Assembly: GCA_964535305.1 (NCBI GenBank) | Contig: CAZHTF010000002.1 | Span: 1-64,000, forward strand | Reading direction: 5' to 3' | Source: CAZHTF01 sp964535305 | Lineage (GTDB): Bacteria > Planctomycetota > Phycisphaerae > UBA1845 > Fen-1342 | Length of the DNA stretch: 64,000 nucleotides | In this document: positions 15,988 through 25,221 of the stretch, piece after piece | Position numbering within the stretch: the stretch's first letter is position 1 | Layout of the letters: every line of letters starts with the position of its first letter | Position numbers and translations under genes: made by a program | The notes under the pieces: generated by a model | Databases searched by the model: none | What the model was told of the DNA's origin: nothing | Seen by the model: the letters and a program-made list of their open reading frames with translations, nothing else

Positions 15988-18294
15988 ATGAATCTGCTCT
16001 GGATGCTGCTGCTCGCTAGCCTGCTCGCACCCGCCGGCGACGAGCCGCCCGATTCCTCGCAGCTCTCGCAGTATTTCGGCTTCGGCGAGATGCAGATCTA
16101 CAAGCTCAAGCCCGACATCAGCCAGTTGCGCCTGGCGGATCTGAACCAGGATGGCAAGCTCGACATCGTGGTCTGGAACAACCAGCAGAGCCGCGTTGAC
16201 ATCTTCTACCAGCGCGCCGCCGGCGAGGCCGCGCTTGCGCCAGCCGCACTGGAACGCAACGAGCTGGCCAGCCGCGGGCCGCTGCGCAATGAGAACATCT
16301 CGGTCGCCTATCGCGTCGCGGCGCTGGAAATCGCCGAGCTCACCGGCGACGGCCGGCCCGACCTGGTGTTCTTCGGCGAGCCGAAGGAAGTAGTCATCCT
16401 GCCAGGCAACAAGAGCGGCTTCGGCACGCCGCTGCGGACGCGCGCCGCGGAAGGCGAGCCGCGCACCGGCTGCCTGGCGGTCGGCGATTTCGACGGCGAC
16501 AAGCGCGCCGACGTGGCCCTGCTCGGTCGCGAAGCCGTGCTGATCTTCCCGCAGAAATCCGACGGCGGACTGGGCAAACCCACACGACTGCTGCACAACA
16601 TCTCGTCGCCGCTGCTGATGCTGGCGGCCGACTTCAACCGCGACGGAAAGTCCGACCTGATCGTCGGCTCCGACGATGATCGCTTCGGCGCGCTGGTCTT
16701 TCTGCAAGACCCCGACGGCGGACTGGGCCCGATGCAGCGCATCCGGATTCCAAAGCTGCGCAGCATGACCATCGGTGAAGGTGAACTGGGCAGCACGCTG
16801 CTCTCGGTCGAATCCGCCACCGGCCGGCTCAAGGAATTCGCCTGGGTCGTGCCCAGCGCCGTCGACAACGCCGAGTGGCCCATGTGGCTCTACTCCTATC
16901 CGATCCGCAGCAAGAGCAAGCAACAGCCGCTCGCCAGCGGCGACATCACCGGCGACGGCCTGCCCGATGTCGTCGCCGTCGACCCCGAGGCCGCCCAGAT
17001 GTTCCTGCTGCGCGGCGGGCCGCACGGACTCGAACCCGCGGCCGCGTTTCCCGCAATGGTCAACACCGTCGACCTCTGCGCCGCAGACATCGACGGCGAC
17101 GGCCGCAGCGAGATCATCAGCGTCAGCCCGAAAGAGAAATTGATCGGCGTCTCGCGCTTCGTCGACGGCCGGCTAACGTTCCCAACCGCCCTGCCCAGCG
17201 ACGGCGAGCCCCTGGCCGCAATCGCCGGCGCGCTCTCGGCCAGCCACAAGGGCCCGCCCACGCACCTGGCGTCGCTGCTGCGCGTCGAGAAAAACCTGGA
17301 GCTGCGCATTACGCCGCTGGCCGGCGGTGGGACCGCACTGACTTGCCCGGTCGCCGAGATGAAGGATGATGCTGCTGGCCTGCGCTTCGTCGATGTCAAT
17401 CACGACGGGCGCAACGATCTGCTGCTGTTCGTGCGGTTCAACCCGCTGCAGACCTATCTGCAGAAAGACGATGGCACATTCGAGCGGCTTAGCGGGCAAA
17501 CCGCGCGCGAAGGACTCGTGAAAGAAGCCCGCATCGAGGCGTTTGCGAATGTCGACGTCACGGGCGATGGCAAGCCCGAGATCATCCTGGCGCAGAACAA
17601 CCTGGCACGCGCATTGATCGTCTCCGGCACGCCGCCGAGCTGGAACATCGTCGACCAGTACAACACCGAGAGCGCCGACGCCGAGATCGCCGGACTCGCG
17701 GCGCTGCCGGGCGCCGGCGGGGCGCCGCTGCTGGCGATGTACGACCGCAAATCGCGCGATCTGTACACGCTCGAGCGCCAAGCCGACCAGACCTACGCCG
17801 TCACACGCACCATGTCACCAGGCGCGTTCGAGTTGACTGCCATGCAGCCGCTTGCCGTCGGTGGCGGCCCGGCCGGCGAAACCGCGCTGCTGATCGGCGA
17901 CCCGCGCTCGCTGGCGCTGCTGCGGCCACAGGCCAAAGCCGCCACGCTGATCGAGCAGCGCTCGTACGAAACCCCGATCAAGGACGCCTGGCTGGGTGAT
18001 TCGGTCAGCGGCGACTTGAACAACGACAATGTGCAGGATGTCGTCGTGCTCGACCTGCGGAAGGCCAACGTCGAGGTCCTCACCACGCTGACGCGCTCCA
18101 GCGGCAACGATGTCCCACAGCGCGAGTGGGTCCGCGTCCTGAATTTCCAGGTCTTCCAGGGCAAGCGCTTCAGCGATGAACCCGATCGCGGCGGCGAGCC
18201 GCGCGAAGGCGCGATCGGCGACGTCACCGGCGACGGCGTCGGCGACCTGGTGCTGCTGGCGCACGACCGCGTGCTGGTCTATCCCGGGCAATAA
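15988..18294 (+). CDS. Secreted FG-GAP/VCBS repeat beta-propeller protein
   Basis: 768 aa. ATG 15988 is preceded by GGGAGG at about 7 bases, followed by a short signal peptide (MNLLWMLLLASLLAPAG). The mature chain contains at least eight D-x-(N/D)-x-DG-x-x-D motifs with a following hydrophobic D/V-x-x-W/V strand, for example LNQDGKLDIVVWN, ITGDGLPDVVAVD and VTGDGVGDLVLLA. These are calcium-binding blades of integrin-like propellers. No enzymatic domain is seen. It sits 39 bp ahead of the HlyD-type gene, so it may be co-expressed with the exporter, but a direct role is inference. Confidence 0.85.
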   Translation: MNLLWMLLLASLLAPAGDEPPDSSQLSQYFGFGEMQIYKLKPDISQLRLADLNQDGKLDIVVWNNQQSRVDIFYQRAAGEAALAPAALERNELASRGPLRNENISVAYRVAALEIAELTGDGRPDLVFFGEPKEVVILPGNKSGFGTPLRTRAAEGEPRTGCLAVGDFDGDKRADVALLGREAVLIFPQKSDGGLGKPTRLLHNISSPLLMLAADFNRDGKSDLIVGSDDDRFGALVFLQDPDGGLGPMQRIRIPKLRSMTIGEGELGSTLLSVESATGRLKEFAWVVPSAVDNAEWPMWLYSYPIRSKSKQQPLASGDITGDGLPDVVAVDPEAAQMFLLRGGPHGLEPAAAFPAMVNTVDLCAADIDGDGRSEIISVSPKEKLIGVSRFVDGRLTFPTALPSDGEPLAAIAGALSASHKGPPTHLASLLRVEKNLELRITPLAGGGTALTCPVAEMKDDAAGLRFVDVNHDGRNDLLLFVRFNPLQTYLQKDDGTFERLSGQTAREGLVKEARIEAFANVDVTGDGKPEIILAQNNLARALIVSGTPPSWNIVDQYNTESADAEIAGLAALPGAGGAPLLAMYDRKSRDLYTLERQADQTYAVTRTMSPGAFELTAMQPLAVGGGPAGETALLIGDPRSLALLRPQAKAATLIEQRSYETPIKDAWLGDSVSGDLNNDNVQDVVVLDLRKANVEVLTTLTRSSGNDVPQREWVRVLNFQVFQGKRFSDEPDRGGEPREGAIGDVTGDGVGDLVLLAHDRVLVYPGQ

Positions 18295-18333
18295 GCAGCA
18301 CGCCGCGCTGCGCACGAAAATCGCGGTGAGCGC

Positions 18334-19461
18334 ATGTTTCGAGTCTACATCATCGCACCACTCGCGCTCCTGGCGATCGCCGCGCTTTACTGGAGCCAGC
18401 TACGCGGCGGCGCGCAGCACGTCAGCGGCGTGGTCGAAGCCGAGGATGTCCGCGTCGGTTCGCTCGTCGGCGGAAGGCTCGCGCGCGTCTGCGTACGCGA
18501 AGGCCAGCAGGTCGCCCGTGGCGAACTCCTGATCGTGCTCGAGCCGCACGATTGGAACGAGCGCCTGGCGCAGGCCGAGGCCACGCTGGCCGCCGCAACC
18601 GCCCGGGCCGACGAAGTCAGCGCCGGACCGCGGCCCGAGGAACTAGCCCAGGCCCGCGCGCGGCGCGATCGGGCGGCGGCGGTATTGGCGCGACGCATCG
18701 CCGGTCCGCGGCCGCTGGAGATCCAGATTCTCGAGCAGCGCGTGGCGCGGGCCGAGGCCGACCTGCGAAAGGCCGAGTTTGACCACAATCGTCTGACCGA
18801 GCTGATGTCGCAGGGCGCTGGCGCCACCGAAGAGCTGGCCCGCGCCCGCCGCGATCTCGATTCGGCCACCGCCGCGGTCGCCGGTGCGCGCGACGAGCTG
18901 GCACTCGCCCGCGAAGGCACGCGCACAGAAGACATCGCCGAAGCTCGCGCCGAGCTCGCCACCGCCGAGGCCGGCGTGGCCCTGCTCGAAGCCGGCTCGC
19001 GCCAGGAGCAAATCCGCTGGGCGCAAGCGCAGGCGCAGGCCGCCCAGGCCGCGGTCGAGTCGATCCGTCGCCAACTGGCCGAAACATCGATCTACGCCCC
19101 GCTCAATTGCGTGGTCGAAGCGATCGATATCCAGCCCGGCGACCTGGTCGCGCCGGGCGCGCCGCTGCTGACGCTGCTGGACGCGGAGAATCTCTACGTC
19201 CGCGCCTACGTTCCGCAGCACCGGCTCGACATCACCGTCGGCACGCCGCTGCAGCTCCGTGCGGACGCGCTCCCCGATCAGGCCATCGCTGGCGTGGTCT
19301 CGTTCGTTTCGCGCGGCGCGGAGTTCACGCCCTCAAATGTGCAGACGCCGGAAGAACGCGTCAAGCAGGTGTATCGCGTGAAGATCAAGATCGAGCCGTC
19401 CACGGGCCTGCGGCCGGGAATGACGGTGGACGTCCTGCTCGGCGCCGCGAACGCACGCTGA
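18334..19461 (+). CDS. HlyD-family periplasmic adaptor (membrane fusion protein)
   Basis: 375 aa. N-terminal membrane anchor at about residues 4-20, biotinyl-lipoyl-like halves (GGRLARVCVREGQQVARGELLIVLE and IYAPLNCVVEAIDIQPGDLVAPGAPLL) flanking a long alpha-helical hairpin of Ala/Arg/Glu-rich heptads at about 70-245, then a beta-barrel domain. This is the layout of YbhG/HlyD adaptors that pair with ABC-2 exporters. The ATPase and permease genes follow downstream on the same strand after a 336-bp gap, which supports a tripartite efflux assembly. Substrate unknown. Confidence 0.88.
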   Translation: MFRVYIIAPLALLAIAALYWSQLRGGAQHVSGVVEAEDVRVGSLVGGRLARVCVREGQQVARGELLIVLEPHDWNERLAQAEATLAAATARADEVSAGPRPEELAQARARRDRAAAVLARRIAGPRPLEIQILEQRVARAEADLRKAEFDHNRLTELMSQGAGATEELARARRDLDSATAAVAGARDELALAREGTRTEDIAEARAELATAEAGVALLEAGSRQEQIRWAQAQAQAAQAAVESIRRQLAETSIYAPLNCVVEAIDIQPGDLVAPGAPLLTLLDAENLYVRAYVPQHRLDITVGTPLQLRADALPDQAIAGVVSFVSRGAEFTPSNVQTPEERVKQVYRVKIKIEPSTGLRPGMTVDVLLGAANAR

Positions 19462-19797
19462 CTAGCATCGCACCATAGATCGACGAGCGTGACGCGGCCT
19501 CCAACATCCTCTTTCGCGGCCGGATTCCGCAGGGGCAGGTCCCCACCGGCGACCGAAATCCGTGAAACCGGTCAGCATGAATTCGTCCGCAACAGCGGGG
19601 CGGTGGAATCGCACGTTGAGCAATTGCCAGCGCACAGCGCCGCCGCCATGCTGGAGTTGTCCGAGATTCTCGCGTAGCCTCCGGCGGAGCACCGCGGCGG
19701 TCCACCCGCCACGGCGCGACACGCGGGTGAGTGCCGTAATGTCCTATGCGAAGCACGCTTGGCCCGCGCGGCGGACCGGCCGCATGCGAAGCTGCCC
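19462..19797 (+). other. Gap between adaptor and ABC ATPase genes
   Basis: 336 bp with no coding frame that I trust (the longest plus-strand frame has a composition unlike neighbours and no start signals) and no recognisable RNA element. It is long for a space inside a tight transporter operon, so it may hold a promoter for the ABC genes. Confidence 0.4.
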
Positions 19798-20790
19798 ATG
19801 GAGGCCGGCGTGAGCGCGCCGCAAGCCGCCAGCGCTGCGCCGCCAGAGGCGGTGATCCAGGCGCAAGGCCTGACGCGCCATTTCGGCAAGCTGATTGCGG
19901 TACACGACGTAACCTTCAGCGTGCCACGCGGCGCGATTTTTGGCTTCCTGGGCCCAAACGGCAGCGGAAAATCGACGGTTATCCGCATGCTCTGCGGCGT
20001 GCTGACACCCACGCGCGGCAGCGGCCACGTGCTCGGCTTCGACGCCGCGCGGCAATCAGAGTCGGTCAAACGCCGCATCGGCTACATGTCGCAGCGTTTC
20101 AGCTTGTATAGCGATTTGAGCGTCACGGAAAACATCAACTTCTACGCGCGCATTTACGGCCTGCACGGCGAGCGGCTGCGTCTGCGGCGCCAGGCCGTGC
20201 TGGAGATTGTCGGCATGCAGGACCGCGCCGCGCAGCTCGCCGCCACGCTCTCGGGCGGCTGGAAGCAGCGGCTGGCGCTGGCGTGTGCGCTGGTGCACGA
20301 GCCGGAAGTGCTCTTTCTCGACGAGCCCACCGCCGGGATCGACCCGGTCGCGCGCCGCGACCTGTGGGATCTGCTGTTCGAGCTTTCTGGCCGAGGCGTG
20401 ACCATGTTCGTCACCACGCATTACATGGACGAGGCCGAGCGTTGCACGCACGTGGGGTACATCTACCTCGCGCGCTTGATCGTGCTCGGCCGGCCAGATA
20501 ACTTGAAATCACTGCCCGAGGTCACGCCGCCCGGCACGCGCCGGCTCGAGCTAGCGTGCCACGCCGCAGCCCTGGAGCTGCGCGGACTGAAGCGGCTGGC
20601 GGGCGTCCGCGATGCGACGCTTTTCGGCGAGACGGTGCACCTGCTGGTGGATCAATCGCTCGCGGATGCACAAATCCTTGCGGCGCTGACGGCCCAGGGC
20701 ACCTCCCAGGCGACATTGCGGCTGATTGGCGCTTCGCTCGAAGACGTATTCGTCGCGCTGACGCGACGCCAGGGGGTGCAGGCCGCGTGA
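19798..20790 (+). CDS. ABC-2 type exporter ATP-binding protein
   Basis: 330 aa. Walker A GPNGSGKST near residues 52-60, Q-loop in SQRFSLYSDLSV, signature LSGGWKQRLALA, Walker B LFLDEPTAGIDPVARR, and switch His in VTTHYMDEAERC. The C-terminal 80 residues form the accessory domain seen in YbhF/DrrA-type drug or lipid exporters. ATG 19798 is used. A GTG at 19810 has a better ribosome site (GGAGG 5 bases upstream) and may be the true start. The stop overlaps the permease start (GTGA), so the two are translationally coupled. Works with the HlyD-type adaptor upstream. Confidence 0.92.
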   Translation: MEAGVSAPQAASAAPPEAVIQAQGLTRHFGKLIAVHDVTFSVPRGAIFGFLGPNGSGKSTVIRMLCGVLTPTRGSGHVLGFDAARQSESVKRRIGYMSQRFSLYSDLSVTENINFYARIYGLHGERLRLRRQAVLEIVGMQDRAAQLAATLSGGWKQRLALACALVHEPEVLFLDEPTAGIDPVARRDLWDLLFELSGRGVTMFVTTHYMDEAERCTHVGYIYLARLIVLGRPDNLKSLPEVTPPGTRRLELACHAAALELRGLKRLAGVRDATLFGETVHLLVDQSLADAQILAALTAQGTSQATLRLIGASLEDVFVALTRRQGVQAA

Positions 20791-21932
20791 ACGGACTCTG
20801 GGCGATCCTGGTCAAAGAATTCACGCACATCCGCCGCGAGCCGATGACGCTCTTCTTCGCGCTGGTGCTTCCGGTCGCGCAGCTCACGATCTTCGGCTAC
20901 GCAATCGATACTAAGATCGATCGCATTCCGACGGTGGTGCTCAATTACGACCAGCGCAGCGCCAGCCGCGAGCTGGTCGAGGCCTTTGCCAACACGCGCA
21001 CGTTCCGCATCGTTCAGCACGTCGGCAGCGAGCAGGAATTCGACGCGGCCCTGGTCGCGGGCAGCGCCACGGTCGGCCTGCGCATCCCGCCGGATTACAC
21101 CGAGCTGCTCAGTCTGGGCCGGGCCGCGAGCGTGCAGGTGCTGATCGATGGCAGCGATTCGCAGGCGGCGATCACCGCGCTGAACAGTTCGGCCCTGCTG
21201 GGGTTGAACCAGTCGCTGCGCCGCGGGCGGGTGTTTGCCGAGGCGCGGCAGTTCGCCGCCGCACGCGACGCCTTCGGCCGCGCGGCGCTGGTGGTGGAGG
21301 TGCGGCCGCGGCTGCTGTTCAACCCGGATCTGCTGAGCGCGTACTTTTTCGTGCCGGCGCTGGTCGGCATCATCATGCAGAATGTGACGCTCTTTCTGAC
21401 CTCGTTCGCGATTGTGCGCGAGCGCGAGCGCGGCACATTGGAACAGCTCTTCGTCACGCCCGCCGGCCGCGGGGCGCTGCTGCTGGGCAAGCTGATCCCC
21501 TACGCCACGCTGGGCTTCCTCGAAACGCTGATCGTGCTGCTGGTGATGGTGTTTCTCTTTGGCGTGCCGATCGCGGGCAATCTGCTGCTGCTGCTGGCGC
21601 TCTCGCTGCTGTTCCTGGTGACGGCGCTCGGGCTGGGGCTGCTGGTTTCGACCGTGGCGCAGACGCAGCTTCAGGCGATCCAGGTCGCGTTCATGATCCT
21701 GCTGCCCAGCGTGCTGCTCTCGGGCTTCATCTTCCCGCGCGAAAACATGCCCACGCCAATCTATTGGATCAGCTTCATGATCCCGGTCACATACTTCCTG
21801 GAAATCCTGCGCGGCGTGATCCTGCGGGCCGCCACATTGCGCGACCTGCTGCCGCATGCGCTGGGCCTGTCGATCTCGTGCGTGGTGGTGATGAGCCTGG
21901 CGGTGCTGCGCTTCCGCAAGCAACTGGACTAG
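20787..21932 (+). CDS. ABC-2 type exporter permease
   Basis: 381 aa from GTG 20787, which overlaps the ATPase stop by four bases. One N-terminal helix (LFFALVLPVAQLTIFGYAI), a large periplasmic loop (about 45-180), then five helices from about residue 185, the YbhS/YbhR/DrrB layout. EREKGTLEQL-like coupling sequence appears as ERERGTLEQLFVTP. The segment LLPSVLLSGFIFPRENMP is characteristic of ABC-2 permeases. The much longer frame opening at 20556 runs inside the ATPase gene and is not used. Likely exports a lipophilic compound or macromolecule with the two upstream products. Confidence 0.92.
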   Translation: MNGLWAILVKEFTHIRREPMTLFFALVLPVAQLTIFGYAIDTKIDRIPTVVLNYDQRSASRELVEAFANTRTFRIVQHVGSEQEFDAALVAGSATVGLRIPPDYTELLSLGRAASVQVLIDGSDSQAAITALNSSALLGLNQSLRRGRVFAEARQFAAARDAFGRAALVVEVRPRLLFNPDLLSAYFFVPALVGIIMQNVTLFLTSFAIVRERERGTLEQLFVTPAGRGALLLGKLIPYATLGFLETLIVLLVMVFLFGVPIAGNLLLLLALSLLFLVTALGLGLLVSTVAQTQLQAIQVAFMILLPSVLLSGFIFPRENMPTPIYWISFMIPVTYFLEILRGVILRAATLRDLLPHALGLSISCVVVMSLAVLRFRKQLD

Positions 21933-22004
21933 ATCTGAAATCGGGGCTGCACCAGCGGTTCGCTCGGATTTGGAACTTCTCGGCGGGCGCGAAGTGAGAA
22001 GCGC

Positions 22005-23573
22005 TCAGGCGGGCGAGACCAGCAGATCGTAGCCATCCGCCGCGTGACAGCGAACAGACCGCATCATCCCCGGCTGCATCGCGCCCGGCTCACGTTTGCC
22101 GGCTTTCGGCGCGGCGGCCTCCGGCTCAATGCGGCAGACGCCGTCGACTTCCGGGGCCTGGCCGGCGTGTCGCGCGATCCAGCCGCGCTCATCGCGCCCA
22201 TCGATCAGCACTGGGAACGTGCTACCGATCCGCCGCTGCGCCGCCGCCAGCGCCACCTCTTGCTGCGCCAGCATGAAACGCTCGTAGCGCTCCTGCTTCA
22301 GCGCGTCGGCGAGCTGCTCCTTCATGCGGCCGGCGGGCGTCTCGGGCTCCAGCGAGTACTTGAACGCGCCCGCCGCGTCGAAGCCGAAGCCGCGCACGAA
22401 CTCCAGCAGCTCGACGAATTCCGCCTCCGTCTCGCCCGGAAACCCCACAATGAACGTCGTGCGGATCGAGACCTCCGGAATCCGCCGCCGTAGCTTCTCC
22501 AGCAAAGCCTCGGTCTGCGCGCGGGTCACGCGGCGGTGCATGGCCCGCAGCACGCGGTCGTTGATGTGCTGCAGCGGAATGTCGATGTACTTCACCACGC
22601 GCTCGCACTGCGCGATGGCCTCGATCATCTCGTCGGTCATCACCGATGGATAGACGTACATCAGGCGAATCCAGTCGGCCCCGTCGCACGCGCCATCCAG
22701 CGTGCGGAGCAGGCCCGCAAGCCCGCCGCCCTTGGAGCCGCCGGCTTCGGCGCTCAGATCCTCGCCATAGCTGGTGGTATCTTGCCCGATCAGAATCAGC
22801 TCGCGCGTGCCGTCGTCGATCAGCTCGCAACACTCGGCGACCAGCTCGTCCGCGGTCTTGCTATGCATCGGGCCGCGGATCGACGGAATGGTGCAGAATG
22901 TGCACTTCTGGTTGCAGCCCTCGCTGATCCGCACATAGGCGAAGTGCCGCGGCGTCAGGCGCAGGCGACCCTGATCGCTCCAGCGCGGCGCGGTCCCCGC
23001 GGCGATCGTGTGATAATCGCCGAGGTAGCGATCGAGCGCCGCGTCGCGATCCATGCGCCACACAGCGCGAACCACATCGTCGCGGTTGTTCACGCCGACC
23101 AGCGCGTCGATCTCAGGCACCAAGTCGATCAGTTGCGTGCCGTCGCGCTGCACGAGGCAGCCGGCGACCACGATCCGCCGCAGCTTGCCGCGCCGTTTGC
23201 GCTCGGCGAGCTCGGCCAGGATTTCAAGCGCTTCGCGGCGGGAAGATTCGAGGAAGCCGCACGTGTTGACGACGATCGTGTCGGCCGAGGATTCGTCGCC
23301 GCTGATCAGGCAGCCGGATTCGACCAGTTGCCCGAGCATCTTCTCCGAGTCGACCAGGTTCTTCGCGCAGCCGAGCGAGACGAACGACACGATCGGCGGC
23401 TTGGACTGCTTTTCGCGTCCACCGGCGTGCTCCGCTCGACCCGGTCGCGCGGCGCGTTTCCGCCGCTCGCGGCCTGCCGCGCCCTGCGGGGCAGGGCCCT
23501 GACCCAGTTGCGGCAGCGCGACGGCGTTGCCGCGGGCTCGTCCGGCGGTGTCAGGTCGTGGATCGAGTGGCAC
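22005..23573 (-). CDS. rimO: Ribosomal protein S12 methylthiotransferase RimO
   Basis: 522 aa. Radical SAM methylthiotransferase that modifies Asp88 (E. coli numbering) of S12. The N-terminal UPF0004 domain carries auxiliary-cluster cysteines C69, C105 and C139 (VSLGCAKNLVDSE, NTCGFLESS, AGCLVQR). The radical SAM motif is C220-x3-C224-x2-C227 in SEGCNQKCTFC. VKYIDIPLQH and RTTFIVGFPGET are RimO signatures, and a C-terminal TRAM domain (about 440-522) contains an Ala/Lys-rich insertion. About 58 low-complexity residues precede the conserved start. GTG 23573 is uncertain and the true start may lie further in. Convergent with the ABC permease; rtcB is 105 bp upstream on the same strand. Confidence 0.94.
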   Translation of the reverse strand: MPLDPRPDTAGRARGNAVALPQLGQGPAPQGAAGRERRKRAARPGRAEHAGGREKQSKPPIVSFVSLGCAKNLVDSEKMLGQLVESGCLISGDESSADTIVVNTCGFLESSRREALEILAELAERKRRGKLRRIVVAGCLVQRDGTQLIDLVPEIDALVGVNNRDDVVRAVWRMDRDAALDRYLGDYHTIAAGTAPRWSDQGRLRLTPRHFAYVRISEGCNQKCTFCTIPSIRGPMHSKTADELVAECCELIDDGTRELILIGQDTTSYGEDLSAEAGGSKGGGLAGLLRTLDGACDGADWIRLMYVYPSVMTDEMIEAIAQCERVVKYIDIPLQHINDRVLRAMHRRVTRAQTEALLEKLRRRIPEVSIRTTFIVGFPGETEAEFVELLEFVRGFGFDAAGAFKYSLEPETPAGRMKEQLADALKQERYERFMLAQQEVALAAAQRRIGSTFPVLIDGRDERGWIARHAGQAPEVDGVCRIEPEAAAPKAGKREPGAMQPGMMRSVRCHAADGYDLLVSPA

Positions 23574-23678
23574 TGGGGCCCCGCATACATGGTCGGTGTC
23601 GCGCGACGACGCATCGCACGAAATTCGCGAGACGTGGAGTATATCGCGATTTGACGGTCGAGCGTCGCAACTCCCGCA

Positions 23679-25070
23679 TCAATCCTCCGGCCGCTCGCCC
23701 GCTGGCGCCATCTTCACGATTCGTGGCTGGAAGCGGGCCAGCACACGCACCAGCTCGGCCTGGGCCGCCATCACCTTTTCAATGTCCTTGTATGCAGCCG
23801 GGGCTTCGTCGAGCCCGGCGGAGATTAGGTGCACGCCGCGATCGTGCAGCTCGCGCTGCACGTGGCTCCAACGGATCGTTTCGACCGCCTTGGTGCGCGA
23901 GAGCCGCCGGCCGGCTCCGTGCGACGCGGAGTCTAGCGAGCGCGGGTTGCCGCGGCCCTCGATCAGGAAGCCCGGGGCGCTCATCGAGCCCGGGATGTAA
24001 CCAAGCACACCCGCACCGGCCGGCGTGGCGCCCTTGCGGTGCACGATCAGCTCGCGGCCCTGGTGCACTTCCTTCCACGCGAAATTATGGTGATTCTCAA
24101 TCTCAAACAGCACCGCCGCGCCCAGCGCCCGGCGGATCTTGTCATGAATCACCGCGTGATTGGCTGAGGCGTATTTGCCCATCAGCTCCATCGCAGCCCA
24201 ATATTCACTCCCGACCCCGGACAACGGCAGCCAGGCCAGGTGCTGCAGCTCGCGCGGCAGGTTCGGGTGCAGCGCGCGTGCGACCGCGCTGTAATGCCCG
24301 CAGACCTGCGCGCCGCTGCCGCGCGAGCCGCTGTGCGATACGAGCGCGACGTAACGCCCGACATCTATGCCGCGACAGCGCTCGTGGAACTGCACTTCGC
24401 CGAATTCGACGAAGTGGTTGCCCGAACCGCTTGTGCCGAGCTGGCTCCAGGCCTTGTCCTGCAGGGCGCGCGTCACAGGCGTAATCGACCAGTCCTCGTC
24501 CATGACGCTGTGTTCGGGCCGCGCGCGGCGCCAGCCGGCGCCGACGCCAAAGAGCGTCTCGCGTTCGAGCACATTCTCGAAGCGGCGCTGCTCGGCCCGA
24601 AGCAGATCGGGATTCAGATCAAAGACGGTCATCTTGACGCGACAGGCGATGTCGACGCCGACCGCGTACGGAATCACCGCGTCCTGCGTCGCCAACACGC
24701 CGCCGATCGGCAGCCCATAGCCCACATGCGCGTCGGGCATCAGCGCGGCGCTGACCGTCACCGGCAGCCGACAGGCATTGCGCATCTGCGCATGCGCGGC
24801 GTCATCGATCTCATCGCCCCAGACGGCATAGCCCTGGTCGTCGCGGAATTCGTACGCCACCGGCTGGACAGGCGCAGCCAGCTCGCGCGCAATCTGGCCG
24901 AACAGCGCGTGATCGACAAAGTCCTGCGGCGTGCGGGCCAGGCTGCGCAGCTCTACCCGCAGCGTGTCGACCGAAACGCCATCGTTTAACGCCGCGCCGC
25001 AGAGCTTGAGCAGGCGGCCGATCAGCTCGGTCGAAGAAAATCCCAAGTTTTCAAGTTCGCGCCGCTTCAC
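23679..25070 (-). CDS. rtcB: RtcB-type RNA ligase
   Basis: 463 aa. RtcB joins 2',3'-cyclic phosphate (or 3'-phosphate) and 5'-OH RNA ends using GTP and Mn2+, in RNA repair or tRNA splicing. Metal ligands visible: MPDAHVGYG (D113, H115), VGVDIAC (C143), GNHFVE and SHSGSRG. The guanylylated histidine is H384 in SHGAGRRLSR. GVDIACRV replaces the commoner GVDIGCG, marking it as a divergent bacterial RtcB group. Start is GTG 25070. No archease gene is adjacent and no RtcR regulator is seen, so regulation is unknown. Confidence 0.93.
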   Translation of the reverse strand: MKRRELENLGFSSTELIGRLLKLCGAALNDGVSVDTLRVELRSLARTPQDFVDHALFGQIARELAAPVQPVAYEFRDDQGYAVWGDEIDDAAHAQMRNACRLPVTVSAALMPDAHVGYGLPIGGVLATQDAVIPYAVGVDIACRVKMTVFDLNPDLLRAEQRRFENVLERETLFGVGAGWRRARPEHSVMDEDWSITPVTRALQDKAWSQLGTSGSGNHFVEFGEVQFHERCRGIDVGRYVALVSHSGSRGSGAQVCGHYSAVARALHPNLPRELQHLAWLPLSGVGSEYWAAMELMGKYASANHAVIHDKIRRALGAAVLFEIENHHNFAWKEVHQGRELIVHRKGATPAGAGVLGYIPGSMSAPGFLIEGRGNPRSLDSASHGAGRRLSRTKAVETIRWSHVQRELHDRGVHLISAGLDEAPAAYKDIEKVMAAQAELVRVLARFQPRIVKMAPAGERPED

Positions 25071-25221
25071 GACCAGCTACTCTCGTTCAATTCGGTGCTT
25101 ACGCGCCGCGCCCGGCTGCGCACGCCCGAAAAACGCTGCAGTTCCGCAGTGTACCGCGCGCGGTAGCTGTTGACGCGCGGCGGGCGGATTCGTTAAAGCA
25201 ATCTGGGGGAGGAAGAAACAC

